Shown here one piece after another: positions 34,957-43,868 of a stretch of 64,000 nucleotides of DNA. The stretch comes from Streptomyces marincola (GTDB lineage: Bacteria; Actinomycetota; Actinomycetes; Streptomycetales; Streptomycetaceae), in NCBI RefSeq assembly GCF_020410765.1, contig NZ_CP084541.1, positions 806,001 through 870,000 of the forward strand, given 5' to 3'. The notes below the pieces were generated by a model that saw only the letters and a program-made list of their open reading frames with translations, ran no database searches and was not told where the DNA came from. Both the position numbers and the translations under genes were made by a program. The first letter of the stretch is position 1, and each line of letters begins with the position of its first letter.

Positions 34957-35691
34957 ATGGACACAGCAACGACGGAGACGACGCACACTCATCCTGACGA
35001 ACTCCCGCCGTGGAGCTGGCGCACGGAACACGCCACGTGGCGCATACTGGTCGTCGAAAGCGACCAAGCGGCTGCCGAGGAATTGACGCACGGGTTACGC
35101 CACAATGGCCACGCCGTCACCCGGGTCGGCACCGGTTGTGAAGCCGTTCGCGAATGCACCGAAGTGGACGTCGTACTGCTCAAGCTGGAGCTTCCCGACT
35201 TCGACGGACTGGCTGTCTGCCGGGGGATCCGTTCCGTGAGCGATGTCCCGGTGATCGCCGTCACCGAACGGGGCAGCGAACTCGACTGCGTACTTGGCCT
35301 CCAAGCGGGCGCTGACGACTACCTGGTCCAGCCGTACGGACTGCGCGAACTGATCGCGCGCATCGACGCGGTGATGCGGCGCGCCCGCAGCGTACCAGCC
35401 GCCGAGTCCGTCATCTGCCGCGGGGCACTCAAAGTGGACGCGACCACCCGCCAGGTGACCGTCAACGGGGTCGAAGTCGATTTGACGCGCAAGGAGTTCG
35501 ACCTGCTGTACCTGCTCGCCTCGCATCCGGACACGGTCATTCCCCGCAAGCAGCTGATGCAGAAGGTGTGGGACGGTTCCTGGTCGCGCCGCACTGTGGA
35601 CACCCACGTGAGCGGCCTGCGCAACAAGCTGGGGTCGAGCGACTGGATCATCACCGTGCGCGGCGTCGGTTTCCGGCTGGGGCACGCGTAA
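34957..35691 (+). CDS. Atypical OmpR-type response regulator, JadR1-like
   Basis: A 244-residue protein with a receiver domain (about 28-140) and an OmpR/PhoB winged helix (about 150-242, VDLTRKEFDLLYLLASHPD and RRTVDTHVSGLRNKL). The receiver lacks the phosphorylation machinery: the acidic pair is E34-S35, the phospho-acceptor Asp is K76 (VVLLKLELPDFDG), and the switch Lys is Q125 (YLVQPYG). Such atypical regulators, for example JadR1, are controlled by binding pathway products and not by a kinase. Codon 47 is TTA (35095-35097), implying bldA control. ATG 34957 is preceded by GAGG; GTG 34942 is possible. Probably the cluster activator. Confidence 0.9.
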   Translation: MDTATTETTHTHPDELPPWSWRTEHATWRILVVESDQAAAEELTHGLRHNGHAVTRVGTGCEAVRECTEVDVVLLKLELPDFDGLAVCRGIRSVSDVPVIAVTERGSELDCVLGLQAGADDYLVQPYGLRELIARIDAVMRRARSVPAAESVICRGALKVDATTRQVTVNGVEVDLTRKEFDLLYLLASHPDTVIPRKQLMQKVWDGSWSRRTVDTHVSGLRNKLGSSDWIITVRGVGFRLGHA

Positions 35692-35795
35692 CGCGCCCGT
35701 ACCCGGGCCCGCGTGACGGTGGGCGTCCGTGTCGCCCGCCCCGGTAGGTGTCCGCCGCCGGGTGACCGCCGTCCTGGCGTTCCCCGAACGCGCGC

Positions 35796-35826
35796 GGCCC
35801 GCGTCCGCCTGGGGCGGGCGCGGGCC
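35796..35826. terminator. Hairpin terminator after the response-regulator gene
   Basis: GGCCCGCGTCCGCC and GGCGGGCGCGGGCC form a 14-bp stem with one wobble and a 3-base loop, between the convergent response-regulator and substrate-binding genes. It likely marks the right border of the cluster. Confidence 0.65.
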
Positions 35827-35843
35827 TGGCGGCGGGTGCGGCG

Positions 35844-36758
35844 TCAGCTGGCGGGCGTGCCGACGACGTCGGCGTGCTCCTCCATCCACGCGGCGACGCC
35901 GGCGGCGGGGTCGTCCGCGTGCTGGTTCACCACGAGGTCTTCCAGCGCGCCGTACTCCTCGTCGGAGAGCTGGATGCCCTCGATCCACTCGGCGGCCTCG
36001 GGGAAGTCCTCGGTGAAGCCCTCGCGGCCCAGGAAGTGCAGGGCCTCGGGCTCGCCGAGCGCGCCCTCGGGGTCCTCCAGGTCGCGCACGTTGTACTCGG
36101 CGTTCGCCCAGAAGGGGCGCCAGAGCGTGACGACGATCTCTTCCTGGGCGTCGATCGCGTTGCCCAGTTCGGTGAGCATCGTCGAGGTGGAGGACGTGGC
36201 CAGGCTGTAGCCGGCCTCCTCAAGTCCGTAGGCAGGGAAGACGCTTTCCTGCGTGGCCTCGGTCAGGCCCGCGCCGGGCTCGATGCCGACGATCCGGCCG
36301 TCGAGTTCGTCCGCGTAGTCGGGCAGCTGCTCGATCGAGGTGATCTCGCTGTACTCGGGAACGGCGAAGGTGAGCACGGCGTTGTCGTAGTAGGCGCCGA
36401 TGTCCTCGATCCGGTCCCCGTACTGCTCCATGTAGGAGGCGTGGGTGACCTCGGGCCACGCCGAGGGGAACATGTCGATGTCGCCTTCGGCGAGCGCGGT
36501 GTAGAGCACGCCGGCTTCGCTGATCTCCTCGTGCTCGACCGTGTAGCCGGCCTCTTCGAGCACGTGCTCAAGCAGGTGGGCGGTGCTGAGGCCGTCCGTC
36601 CAGGAGGGTATGTAGCCGAGGGTAATGGTGTCGCCCTCACCGGAGCCGCCGTCACCGCCGTCGCTGTCACCGTCGCCGCAGGCGGCCAGGCTCAGGCCGA
36701 GCGCGGCGGCGGTGGTCACGGCGGCGACCCGACGACGTCGCGGGGTGGGGGTTCTCAT
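35844..36758 (-). CDS. Glycine betaine/proline ABC transporter substrate-binding lipoprotein (ProX/OpuAC-like)
   Basis: A 304-residue lipoprotein. A basic N terminus and hydrophobic segment end in the lipobox LAAC, followed by a Gly/Asp-rich linker and the OpuAC fold: ITLGYIPSWTDGLSTAHLLEHVL near the start and the Trp-rich VVTLWRPFWANAEY later. These proteins bind quaternary amines through an aromatic cage. It is the last gene of an operon in the order ATPase-permease-binding protein. Role: uptake of compatible solutes during osmotic stress. Confidence 0.9.
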   Translation of the reverse strand: MRTPTPRRRRVAAVTTAAALGLSLAACGDGDSDGGDGGSGEGDTITLGYIPSWTDGLSTAHLLEHVLEEAGYTVEHEEISEAGVLYTALAEGDIDMFPSAWPEVTHASYMEQYGDRIEDIGAYYDNAVLTFAVPEYSEITSIEQLPDYADELDGRIVGIEPGAGLTEATQESVFPAYGLEEAGYSLATSSTSTMLTELGNAIDAQEEIVVTLWRPFWANAEYNVRDLEDPEGALGEPEALHFLGREGFTEDFPEAAEWIEGIQLSDEEYGALEDLVVNQHADDPAAGVAAWMEEHADVVGTPAS

Positions 36759-36789
36759 GTGATCTCTTTCCGTAGTCCTACAGGGGAGT

Positions 36790-37721
36790 TCAGGCCGCCG
36801 GCACGGCTTCCTTCGTCTTCCGCACGGGACCGGCCTGCCGGTCCGCGGGGGCCGTCCGACGGCGGCGGCTGCGCAGCAGGGCGCCGAGCGAGCGGCCCGT
36901 GGGCTGCCCGACGGCCGCGGTGGTCCGGTCGAGGAAGATGGCCAGGATGACGATCGCGAGACCGGCCTCGAAGCCGACGGCGACGTCGACGCGGGAGAGC
37001 GATTCGACCACGATCTTGCCGAGCCCGTCCGCGCCCACGAAGCCGGCCATGACGGCCATGGACAGGGCGAGCATGATGACCTGGTTGACGCCGGCCATGA
37101 TGGTCGGCAGGCCGAGCGGGAGCTGGATGCCGCGCAGGATCTGCCACGGCGTGCCGCCGAACGCGTGCCCCGCTTCCACGGTCTCCTTGTCGACCTGCCG
37201 GATGCCCAGTTCGGTGAGCCGGACGCCGGGGGCCATCGCGAACACGATGGTGGCGACCACGCCGGGGGCGTACCCGATGCTGAAGAAGATGACCACGGGC
37301 ACCAGGTAGACCAGGGACGGCATGGTCTGCATGAGGTCGAGGACCGGTCGGACGACGGCGCTGACGGTGTTGTTGCGCGCGGCGAGGATGCCCACCGGGA
37401 TCGCGATGATCACCGCGATGACCGTGGCGATGAGCACCATCGCGAGGGTCTGCATGGCCGGTTCCCACAGCTCCATGCTCACGATGAGGGCCGTGCCGAG
37501 GAGCGCGAAGACCGCGAACCGCACCGACCTGACGGCCAGGCCGAGCAGCGCGAAGAGGATGACGACGATCAGCGCCGGGAGCGCGAGCAGCCACTCGCTG
37601 AGGCCCTCGACGAGGAACTCGAGCGAGTCCTTGATGCCGTCGAGCAGCGGGGACATGTTGTCCTTGATCCACCGGATGCCGGTGTCGACGTGGTCCCCGA
37701 GCGGCAGGTTGGGAAGCGAGT

Positions 37722-37725
<4 letters not shown>
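36790..37725 (-). CDS. Glycine betaine/proline ABC transporter permease (ProW-like)
   Basis: A 311-residue permease with about six hydrophobic helices, preceded by the usual amphipathic N-terminal region (DTGIRWIKDNMSPLLDGIK). The coupling loop GHAFGGTPWQILRGIQLPLG matches ProW. A basic tail (RSRRRRTAPADRQ) faces the cytoplasm. GTG 37725 overlaps the stop of the ATPase gene (GTGA). Confidence 0.92.
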
Positions 37726-38945
<1,220 letters not shown>

Positions 38946-39473
38946 GATGCTCCCGGGTCGGGGTCACGGACAGCCGCATCTCGCGCATCACACGCCGGGC
39001 GGCGGTGTCGCCAGCACAACGAACCGGTGACCGGCGGGCCCGGCGACGCCGTCCACCATTGCACGTGCCCTGCACGGGATGCACACATAAGGGTGTCTCG
39101 AGGCGATAACGATCGACCGTTCGTGCACTGAGAGCGATGTCCCGCGCGGTCGGCCGACCGCCCGCCGCGGGCGGTGCGCCGGACGCGGAGAGGCCGTGAA
39201 TCCCTTGCGAGCACACGCCTGGACCGCGGCGCCGGCGGCCGGGGGCCCCGGGCGCGCGCCGCCGGGGCCAAGGGCCCGGCGGCAGTGATCCTCATCACCA
39301 TCACAATCCGGCCACCACGCGCCTCCCGAGTGCCGGAGAGACCGCCGACCGGCGCGTGGGCGTGAGCCGGGCCACGGATCACAGGCCCGGCGCGCGCGTC
39401 CCCGGGGCGGGCGAGTGGCTGATTCCTCGTACGGGACGCCGGCGGCGCGGGGCGACGGGGTTGACGGCGTGGG
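38946..39473. other. 528-base intergenic region without recognisable gene
   Basis: This lies between the ProV-like start and the pirin stop, both on the minus strand. It contains a hairpin, GGCCCCGG at 39244-39251 with CCGGGGCC at 39262-39269, which could terminate the pirin transcript, although it is over 200 bases downstream of the stop. No ribosome site, domain or operator could be identified. Confidence 0.4.
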
Positions 39474-40439
39474 TCAGCGGGTCCGGCCGCGCGGTTTCAG
39501 CGGGGTCGGCGGCAGTTCCGGCGCGGCCAGGCGGGCGCCGTCGTAGCCCTTCACCTCGCCGAACCGCGTGCCCGCCGCCCAGTCCTCGCGCGCCTGCGCG
39601 ATGTCCTCCTGGGTGCGCCCGACGAAGTTCCACCACATGATCAGCCGCTCCTCGAACGGCAGTCCGCCCAGCAGCATGAACGCGGCGTCGGCGGTGGCGC
39701 GCACGGGCAGCTCGCGGCGTCCTGTGCCCAGGTAGAGCAGTGAGCCGACGGGCAGCGGGACGCCGTCGACCTCGGCCTCGCCCGCCATGGCGAGCGCCGC
39801 GTACTCGAAGTCCTCCTCGACCGGCAGCCGGGCGTCGGTGCCGCCCGCGAGCGCGATGTCCGCGCCGACCAGCGGGGTGTGCGCGGTGCCCGGCGAGGTG
39901 GCCCCGTCGAGGGTGCCGAGGATGACGGTGGCGCGCAGACCGTTCCCGCCCGCGATGTGCGGCAGATCGGTGTGGAACTCGAACGACGGTTCCGCGTGGC
40001 GGCGTTCCCCGGGGAGCGCGACCCACAGCTGCGCGCCGTGCAGGATCGGCGCGTGGCGGTGGGGGCGCGGTGACTCCTCGGAGTGGGAGATCGCGCGGCC
40101 CGAGGTCATCAGGCCCAACTGCCGCGGCCTGATGGTCTGGAGGCTGCCGAGGCTGTCGCGGTGCAGCACCTCGCCCTCGTGCAGCCAGCTGACGGTCTGG
40201 AGGCCGATGTGCGGGTGGGGCGGGACCTGCATGCCGGGCTCGTCGGCGATGTCGTCGGGGCCGTAGTGGTCGACGAAGCACCACGCGCCGACCATGCGCC
40301 GGCCGAGCGTGGGCAGCAGGCGCCGGACGACGGTGCTCTCGCCCAGGGGCACCGGGCGGCCCGGGCGCAGGTCGCGGACGGGGCCCGTGGGTCCGGCCGC
40401 GCAGGGCGTGGCGGGCGGGCGGAGGTCGAGGTTGCTCAT
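39474..40439 (-). CDS. Pirin family protein (bicupin)
   Basis: A 321-residue bicupin. The N-terminal cupin has the metal-binding set H-P-H-I-G-x-x-T (PPHPHIGLQTVSWLHEGEVLHRDS, residues about 80-105), and GLMTSGRAISHSEES is the classic pirin continuation. Related proteins act as quercetin dioxygenase-like enzymes or transcription co-factors; the role in Streptomyces is mostly undefined. ATG 40439 is the likely start since the conserved region begins there; longer in-frame versions reach into the neighbouring gene. Confidence 0.88.
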   Translation of the reverse strand: MSNLDLRPPATPCAAGPTGPVRDLRPGRPVPLGESTVVRRLLPTLGRRMVGAWCFVDHYGPDDIADEPGMQVPPHPHIGLQTVSWLHEGEVLHRDSLGSLQTIRPRQLGLMTSGRAISHSEESPRPHRHAPILHGAQLWVALPGERRHAEPSFEFHTDLPHIAGGNGLRATVILGTLDGATSPGTAHTPLVGADIALAGGTDARLPVEEDFEYAALAMAGEAEVDGVPLPVGSLLYLGTGRRELPVRATADAAFMLLGGLPFEERLIMWWNFVGRTQEDIAQAREDWAAGTRFGEVKGYDGARLAAPELPPTPLKPRGRTR

Positions 40440-40453
40440 GCTCCGATCCTGCC

Positions 40454-41680
40454 TCATCCGCCGTGCGCGCTCCCGGGCTGCCAGCTCCCGGTTTCGAACG
40501 CGAACAGGTGGGCGGCGCCCGCGCCGCCGCCGCTGGTGCGGAACGGCACACCGCCGTCGTCGATGACCAGCGTGCCGCGTTCGTCCCCGCTGTTCCACTC
40601 GACCTCGATGGACCACGAGCAGTCGCAGGTGCCCGCCACCGCCTCGACCCGCAGGACGAGCGGTTCCTCCGCGGTGACGGCGAACGGCAGTGCGGGCGGC
40701 GGCAGATCGGTGCCGGTGTCCCCGTCGTGTCCGGCCACCGGGCGGGCGACGGGCCGCTCCTTGTCGAGATCGACGGCGAACGTCGCGGGCGTGAGCGAGC
40801 CGCCGCAGCCCATCGCCATGTCGAACAGGGGCCAGTCCAGCGGGGCGCGGCGTTCTTCGACGCGGATGTGCACGGCCTCGACGACGACGGCGGCGGGCCG
40901 CGCGGTGCGCACGGTCGCCTCGACGATGGCCGACTCGCCGTGCACGGCGCCGAGTTCATCGGCCCACGGCTCGGCGTCCTGCGCGACCGGCGGCGCGGGG
41001 ACCTCGCCCGGGGGCCGGTCGACCAGGTAGCGGTGGCCGCAGCCGCCCGCCCACACGTGGGAGCGCGCGGTCCACGTCAGGGGCTCGGGCGGTGGGGCCT
41101 GCGGCCCGGCGGCCGGGTCGTCCGCGGCCGGGCCGCCGGCCGGGCCGCCCGAGGTCGCGGCGTTCACCGCGGTGAACACGAGCAGGACCACGGCGGCCAG
41201 GGCGGCGGCCAGCGGCCAGCGCCGCCGGGCGGCGCGCCGGCCGCTCGCCGGGGCCTGGGCGCTCGCGGCCGGGGCCGCGGGGCCGGGGACCGGCGGCGCG
41301 GCGGGAGCGGGCTCCGCGCCCTCCGGCTCCGCGCCCTCCGGCTCCGCGCCCGGGGCGCGGGGCGCGGACGCCCCGCTCTCCGTTCCCGCGCCGGTCGGCG
41401 CGGGAACGGGCGCGGCGGTGCGGGAAGCGGGCCGCGCCGCGTCGGCCCGCAGCCACAGGCGGTGCAGGTCGAGCAGCTCCTCAGGGGTCGCGCCGCACAG
41501 CCTGGCCAGGCGTTCGAGCGGCGCGTAGTCGGCGGGCACGACCGCGCCCGAGCAGTAGCGGTGCAGTGTCGAGGTGCTGACGTGCAGCTTCTTGGCGAGG
41601 CTGCCGAAACTCAGTCCCGAACGGTCCTTCAGGGCGCGCAGCCGTTCCGCGAGCCGCTGCGCCGCGACGTTCCCGGTCAT
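40454..41680 (-). CDS. Membrane-anchored XRE-type regulator with extracellular domain
   Basis: A 408-residue protein. It starts with an N-terminal XRE helix-turn-helix (LSFGSLAKKLHVSTSTLHRY, about residues 23-42) and continues with a Pro/Ala/Glu linker containing repeated EPEGA. One membrane helix follows at about 155-174 (WPLAAALAAVVLLVFTAVNA), then an extracytoplasmic domain of about 210 residues with four Cys (GGCGH, MGCGG and TCDCSW). The layout suggests a one-protein signal transducer. It is divergent from a secreted-protein gene 200 bases away. ATG 41680 has GGGGGAG ahead; upstream in-frame codons look non-coding. Ligand unknown. Confidence 0.75.
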   Translation of the reverse strand: MTGNVAAQRLAERLRALKDRSGLSFGSLAKKLHVSTSTLHRYCSGAVVPADYAPLERLARLCGATPEELLDLHRLWLRADAARPASRTAAPVPAPTGAGTESGASAPRAPGAEPEGAEPEGAEPAPAAPPVPGPAAPAASAQAPASGRRAARRRWPLAAALAAVVLLVFTAVNAATSGGPAGGPAADDPAAGPQAPPPEPLTWTARSHVWAGGCGHRYLVDRPPGEVPAPPVAQDAEPWADELGAVHGESAIVEATVRTARPAAVVVEAVHIRVEERRAPLDWPLFDMAMGCGGSLTPATFAVDLDKERPVARPVAGHDGDTGTDLPPPALPFAVTAEEPLVLRVEAVAGTCDCSWSIEVEWNSGDERGTLVIDDGGVPFRTSGGGAGAAHLFAFETGSWQPGSAHGG

Positions 41681-41880
41681 CTCTCCCCCATCGCCCCCGG
41701 TCCCCCGGCTCCCCCGTCCCGTCCCACCGTTCTCCACCGTTCCAGGGGGACCCCATCTTCCCACGTCACAGGGCCAGGAAGCGTCCCGGCGTCCCCGATC
41801 GGGCCGGAACCGTTGCCGTCGCGGCGCCGCCAGGAACACGCTGTCTGCGAACCCATCGGAACGCTTCACAGGGAGACCAC

Positions 41881-42498
41881 GTGAACCTTCTCGCCTCCGG
41901 CCGCCGCTACGCGGTGGCCGGCTCGCTCGCCGCGGCCTGCGCCCTCGCGGTCGCCTTCCCCGCCGGGGCGCAGGCCGCGGTGCCGCCCGGCGCGTTCCTC
42001 ACCGGGGACGAGCTGCCCGAGCACCCCAGCGGGTGGTGGGCGCTGGGCGTCGAGGCCGGGCTGCCGGAGGACCCGGTGTTCTGCTTCGAGGACGAGCTGC
42101 CGGCCGAGGGCGCCTCGCACCAGCGGTACCGGACGGATCTGGACGCCGAGGCGCTCCAGGTGGTCGTCGAGGCCGAGGACGAGGCGTCGGCCGCGGCCCT
42201 GGCCGGCGCGCTCGAAGCGGCAGCCGCGGCCTGCGCGGCCGACTGGCTGCGGGAGAACCCGGGTTCCGCCGCCGCCTGGGACGACTACGGGACGGTCGAG
42301 GGCGCCGACGGCGGCCACGTGTTCGGCGTGTACGTCGCGCCGCCGCAGGCAGGCATGAGCGTCTCGCTGTTCGGCGTCGGCCGGGACGGGACGCGGGTGA
42401 CACTGGTCGACTGGGGGCAGATGGGCACGCTCCAGGACGCCCCGGTCGAGGAGTTCGCCGGAACGCTGGGCAGCGCCCTGGGCAGGCTCGGGTCCTGA
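41881..42498 (+). CDS. Secreted protein of unknown function
   Basis: A 205-residue protein with a signal peptide (RRYAVAGSLAAACALAVAFP, likely cleavage after AQA near residue 31). The mature part is acidic and rich in Ala, Glu and Asp, with two Cys at about 60 and 119 that could form a disulfide. I do not recognise the family. The GTG start has GGGAGA in front. It is divergent from the membrane-anchored XRE regulator and may be controlled by it or serve as its extracellular partner. A strong terminator follows. Confidence 0.65.
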   Translation: MNLLASGRRYAVAGSLAAACALAVAFPAGAQAAVPPGAFLTGDELPEHPSGWWALGVEAGLPEDPVFCFEDELPAEGASHQRYRTDLDAEALQVVVEAEDEASAAALAGALEAAAAACAADWLRENPGSAAAWDDYGTVEGADGGHVFGVYVAPPQAGMSVSLFGVGRDGTRVTLVDWGQMGTLQDAPVEEFAGTLGSALGRLGS

Positions 42499-42510
42499 CG
42501 ACCCGCACCG

Positions 42511-42556
42511 GTCGCCCGGTGCCTGTCCGCGCGGGGGCGGACAGGCGCCGGGCGAC
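42511..42556 (+). terminator. 20-bp stem terminator after the secreted-protein gene
   Basis: GTCGCCCGGTGCCTGTCCGC (42511-42530) pairs with 42537-42556 over 20 bp with a single T-G wobble and a 6-base loop. It starts 12 bases after the stop codon. Confidence 0.8.
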
Positions 42557-42564
42557 GTCCTTCA

Positions 42565-42578
42565 TGTATGCGTTTACA
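42565..42578. promoter_or_regulatory. LacI-type operator, site 1
   Basis: TGTATGCGTTTACA fits the LacI/GalR consensus TGNAANCGNTTNCA with one mismatch. It lies 153 bases ahead of the LacI-family start, with a degenerate third copy at about 42586-42599. Confidence 0.55.
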
Positions 42579-42665
42579 TCATCCGTTTCAAGCGTTTCAC
42601 CTGGGACTTTCTCGTCAAGCTGACGGAATGCAGGGTGAATTGGACCGCCGGCCAAGATCTTTTGA

Positions 42666-42679
42666 TGTAAACGATTGCA
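42666..42679. promoter_or_regulatory. LacI-type operator, site 2
   Basis: TGTAAACGATTGCA matches the consensus TGNAANCGNTTNCA at every fixed position. It lies 52 bases ahead of the LacI-family start and 101 bases from site 1, so it likely overlaps the promoter and allows looping repression. Confidence 0.65.
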
Positions 42680-42730
42680 TTACCTCCACCGTCGGCAGTA
42701 CGTTCGGCTCACTGCCGTGATCGGAGGGTT

Positions 42731-43753
42731 ATGGCCGCCAGCATCATCGACGTCGCCCGGCGCGCGGAGGTGTCCACCGCGACGGTGTCGCGGGCCCTGC
42801 GCGGACTGCCGAACGTGTCGGAAGCCACCCGGGAAAGGGTGCTGCGCGCCGCGGAGGAGTTGTCGTACTCGGTCTCCCCGCAGGCGTCCTCGCTCGCGTC
42901 CGGCAGGACCGGCATGGTGGGCGTCGTCCTGCCGTTCGTCAACCGGTGGTTCTACAGCCAGGTCGTGGCCGGTATCGACACGGTGCTGCGCGCGAACGAC
43001 CTCGACATACTGCTCTACAACCTCGGCGACGAACGCGTGCACCAGCGCTTCTTCGCCCGCATGCCGCTGCGCCGCCGCGTCGACGCGCTGATCGTGCTGA
43101 ACCTGCCGCTGTCCTCGGGCGAGAGCGAGGCGCTCGCCTCCCTCGAAGTGCCGATAGCCGTCCTCGGCACGCACGTTCCCGGCTGCTGGCACGTCAGCAT
43201 CGACAACGCGGAGGGCGCGAGCACGGCCGTCCGCCACCTCATCAATCTCGGGCACCGGAGGATCGGTATGATCACCGGCGCCCTCGGGGACCCCAGGGGC
43301 TTCACCACGCCGATCGTCCGTCAGCATGCCTACCGCACCGTGCTGGCGCAGGCGGGGATCCCCTATGACCCGGACCTGGAGGCGCCGGGCCATCTCGGCA
43401 TCGAGGAAGGCGCATCGGCGATGGCACGGCTGCTCAGTCTGCCCGACCCGCCGACCGCGGTCTTCGCCGAGACGGACCAGATGGCCTTCGGCGCGCTCCG
43501 CACACTGAGCCGGATGGGTCTGCGCGCTCCGGAGGACGTCTCGGTCATCGGGTTCGACAACCACGAGGCCGCGGAGCTGCTCAACCTGACGACCATCGCA
43601 CAACCCGTAGCACACCAGGGCGAGTTGCTTGCTCAACAGATTCTGGACGCGCTGTCCGGAGCGAGCGAGGAGCCGACCCGGGTGGTGGTGCCCACGAGCC
43701 TCATCGTTCGAGGGACCACAGGCGCCTGCACGCGCAGTACGCCCCTCACATGA
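42731..43753 (+). CDS. LacI-family transcriptional regulator
   Basis: A 340-residue repressor. The N-terminal helix-turn-helix with hinge reads SIIDVARRAEVSTATVSRAL, followed by a periplasmic-binding-protein-like sugar-sensing domain (MVGVVLPFVNRWFYSQVV and VFAETDQMAFGALRTL) ending FDNHEAAELLNLTTIAQP. GGAGGG precedes the ATG. Two good operators lie in its promoter, which points to autoregulation, and the downstream GH13 glucosidase gene (115 bases away, same strand) is the likely target, probably responding to a malto- or gluco-oligosaccharide. Confidence 0.92.
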   Translation: MAASIIDVARRAEVSTATVSRALRGLPNVSEATRERVLRAAEELSYSVSPQASSLASGRTGMVGVVLPFVNRWFYSQVVAGIDTVLRANDLDILLYNLGDERVHQRFFARMPLRRRVDALIVLNLPLSSGESEALASLEVPIAVLGTHVPGCWHVSIDNAEGASTAVRHLINLGHRRIGMITGALGDPRGFTTPIVRQHAYRTVLAQAGIPYDPDLEAPGHLGIEEGASAMARLLSLPDPPTAVFAETDQMAFGALRTLSRMGLRAPEDVSVIGFDNHEAAELLNLTTIAQPVAHQGELLAQQILDALSGASEEPTRVVVPTSLIVRGTTGACTRSTPLT

Positions 43754-43868
43754 TCACCACTCACCCCGGCCGGGACCTGAACCGGACCAGCACAGCCGCA
43801 CTACTGCGCGGTGAGCCGCTCGATCCGCGCATTTTCCAGGGTCAACTCGCAAGAGGAATGGAAGATAC

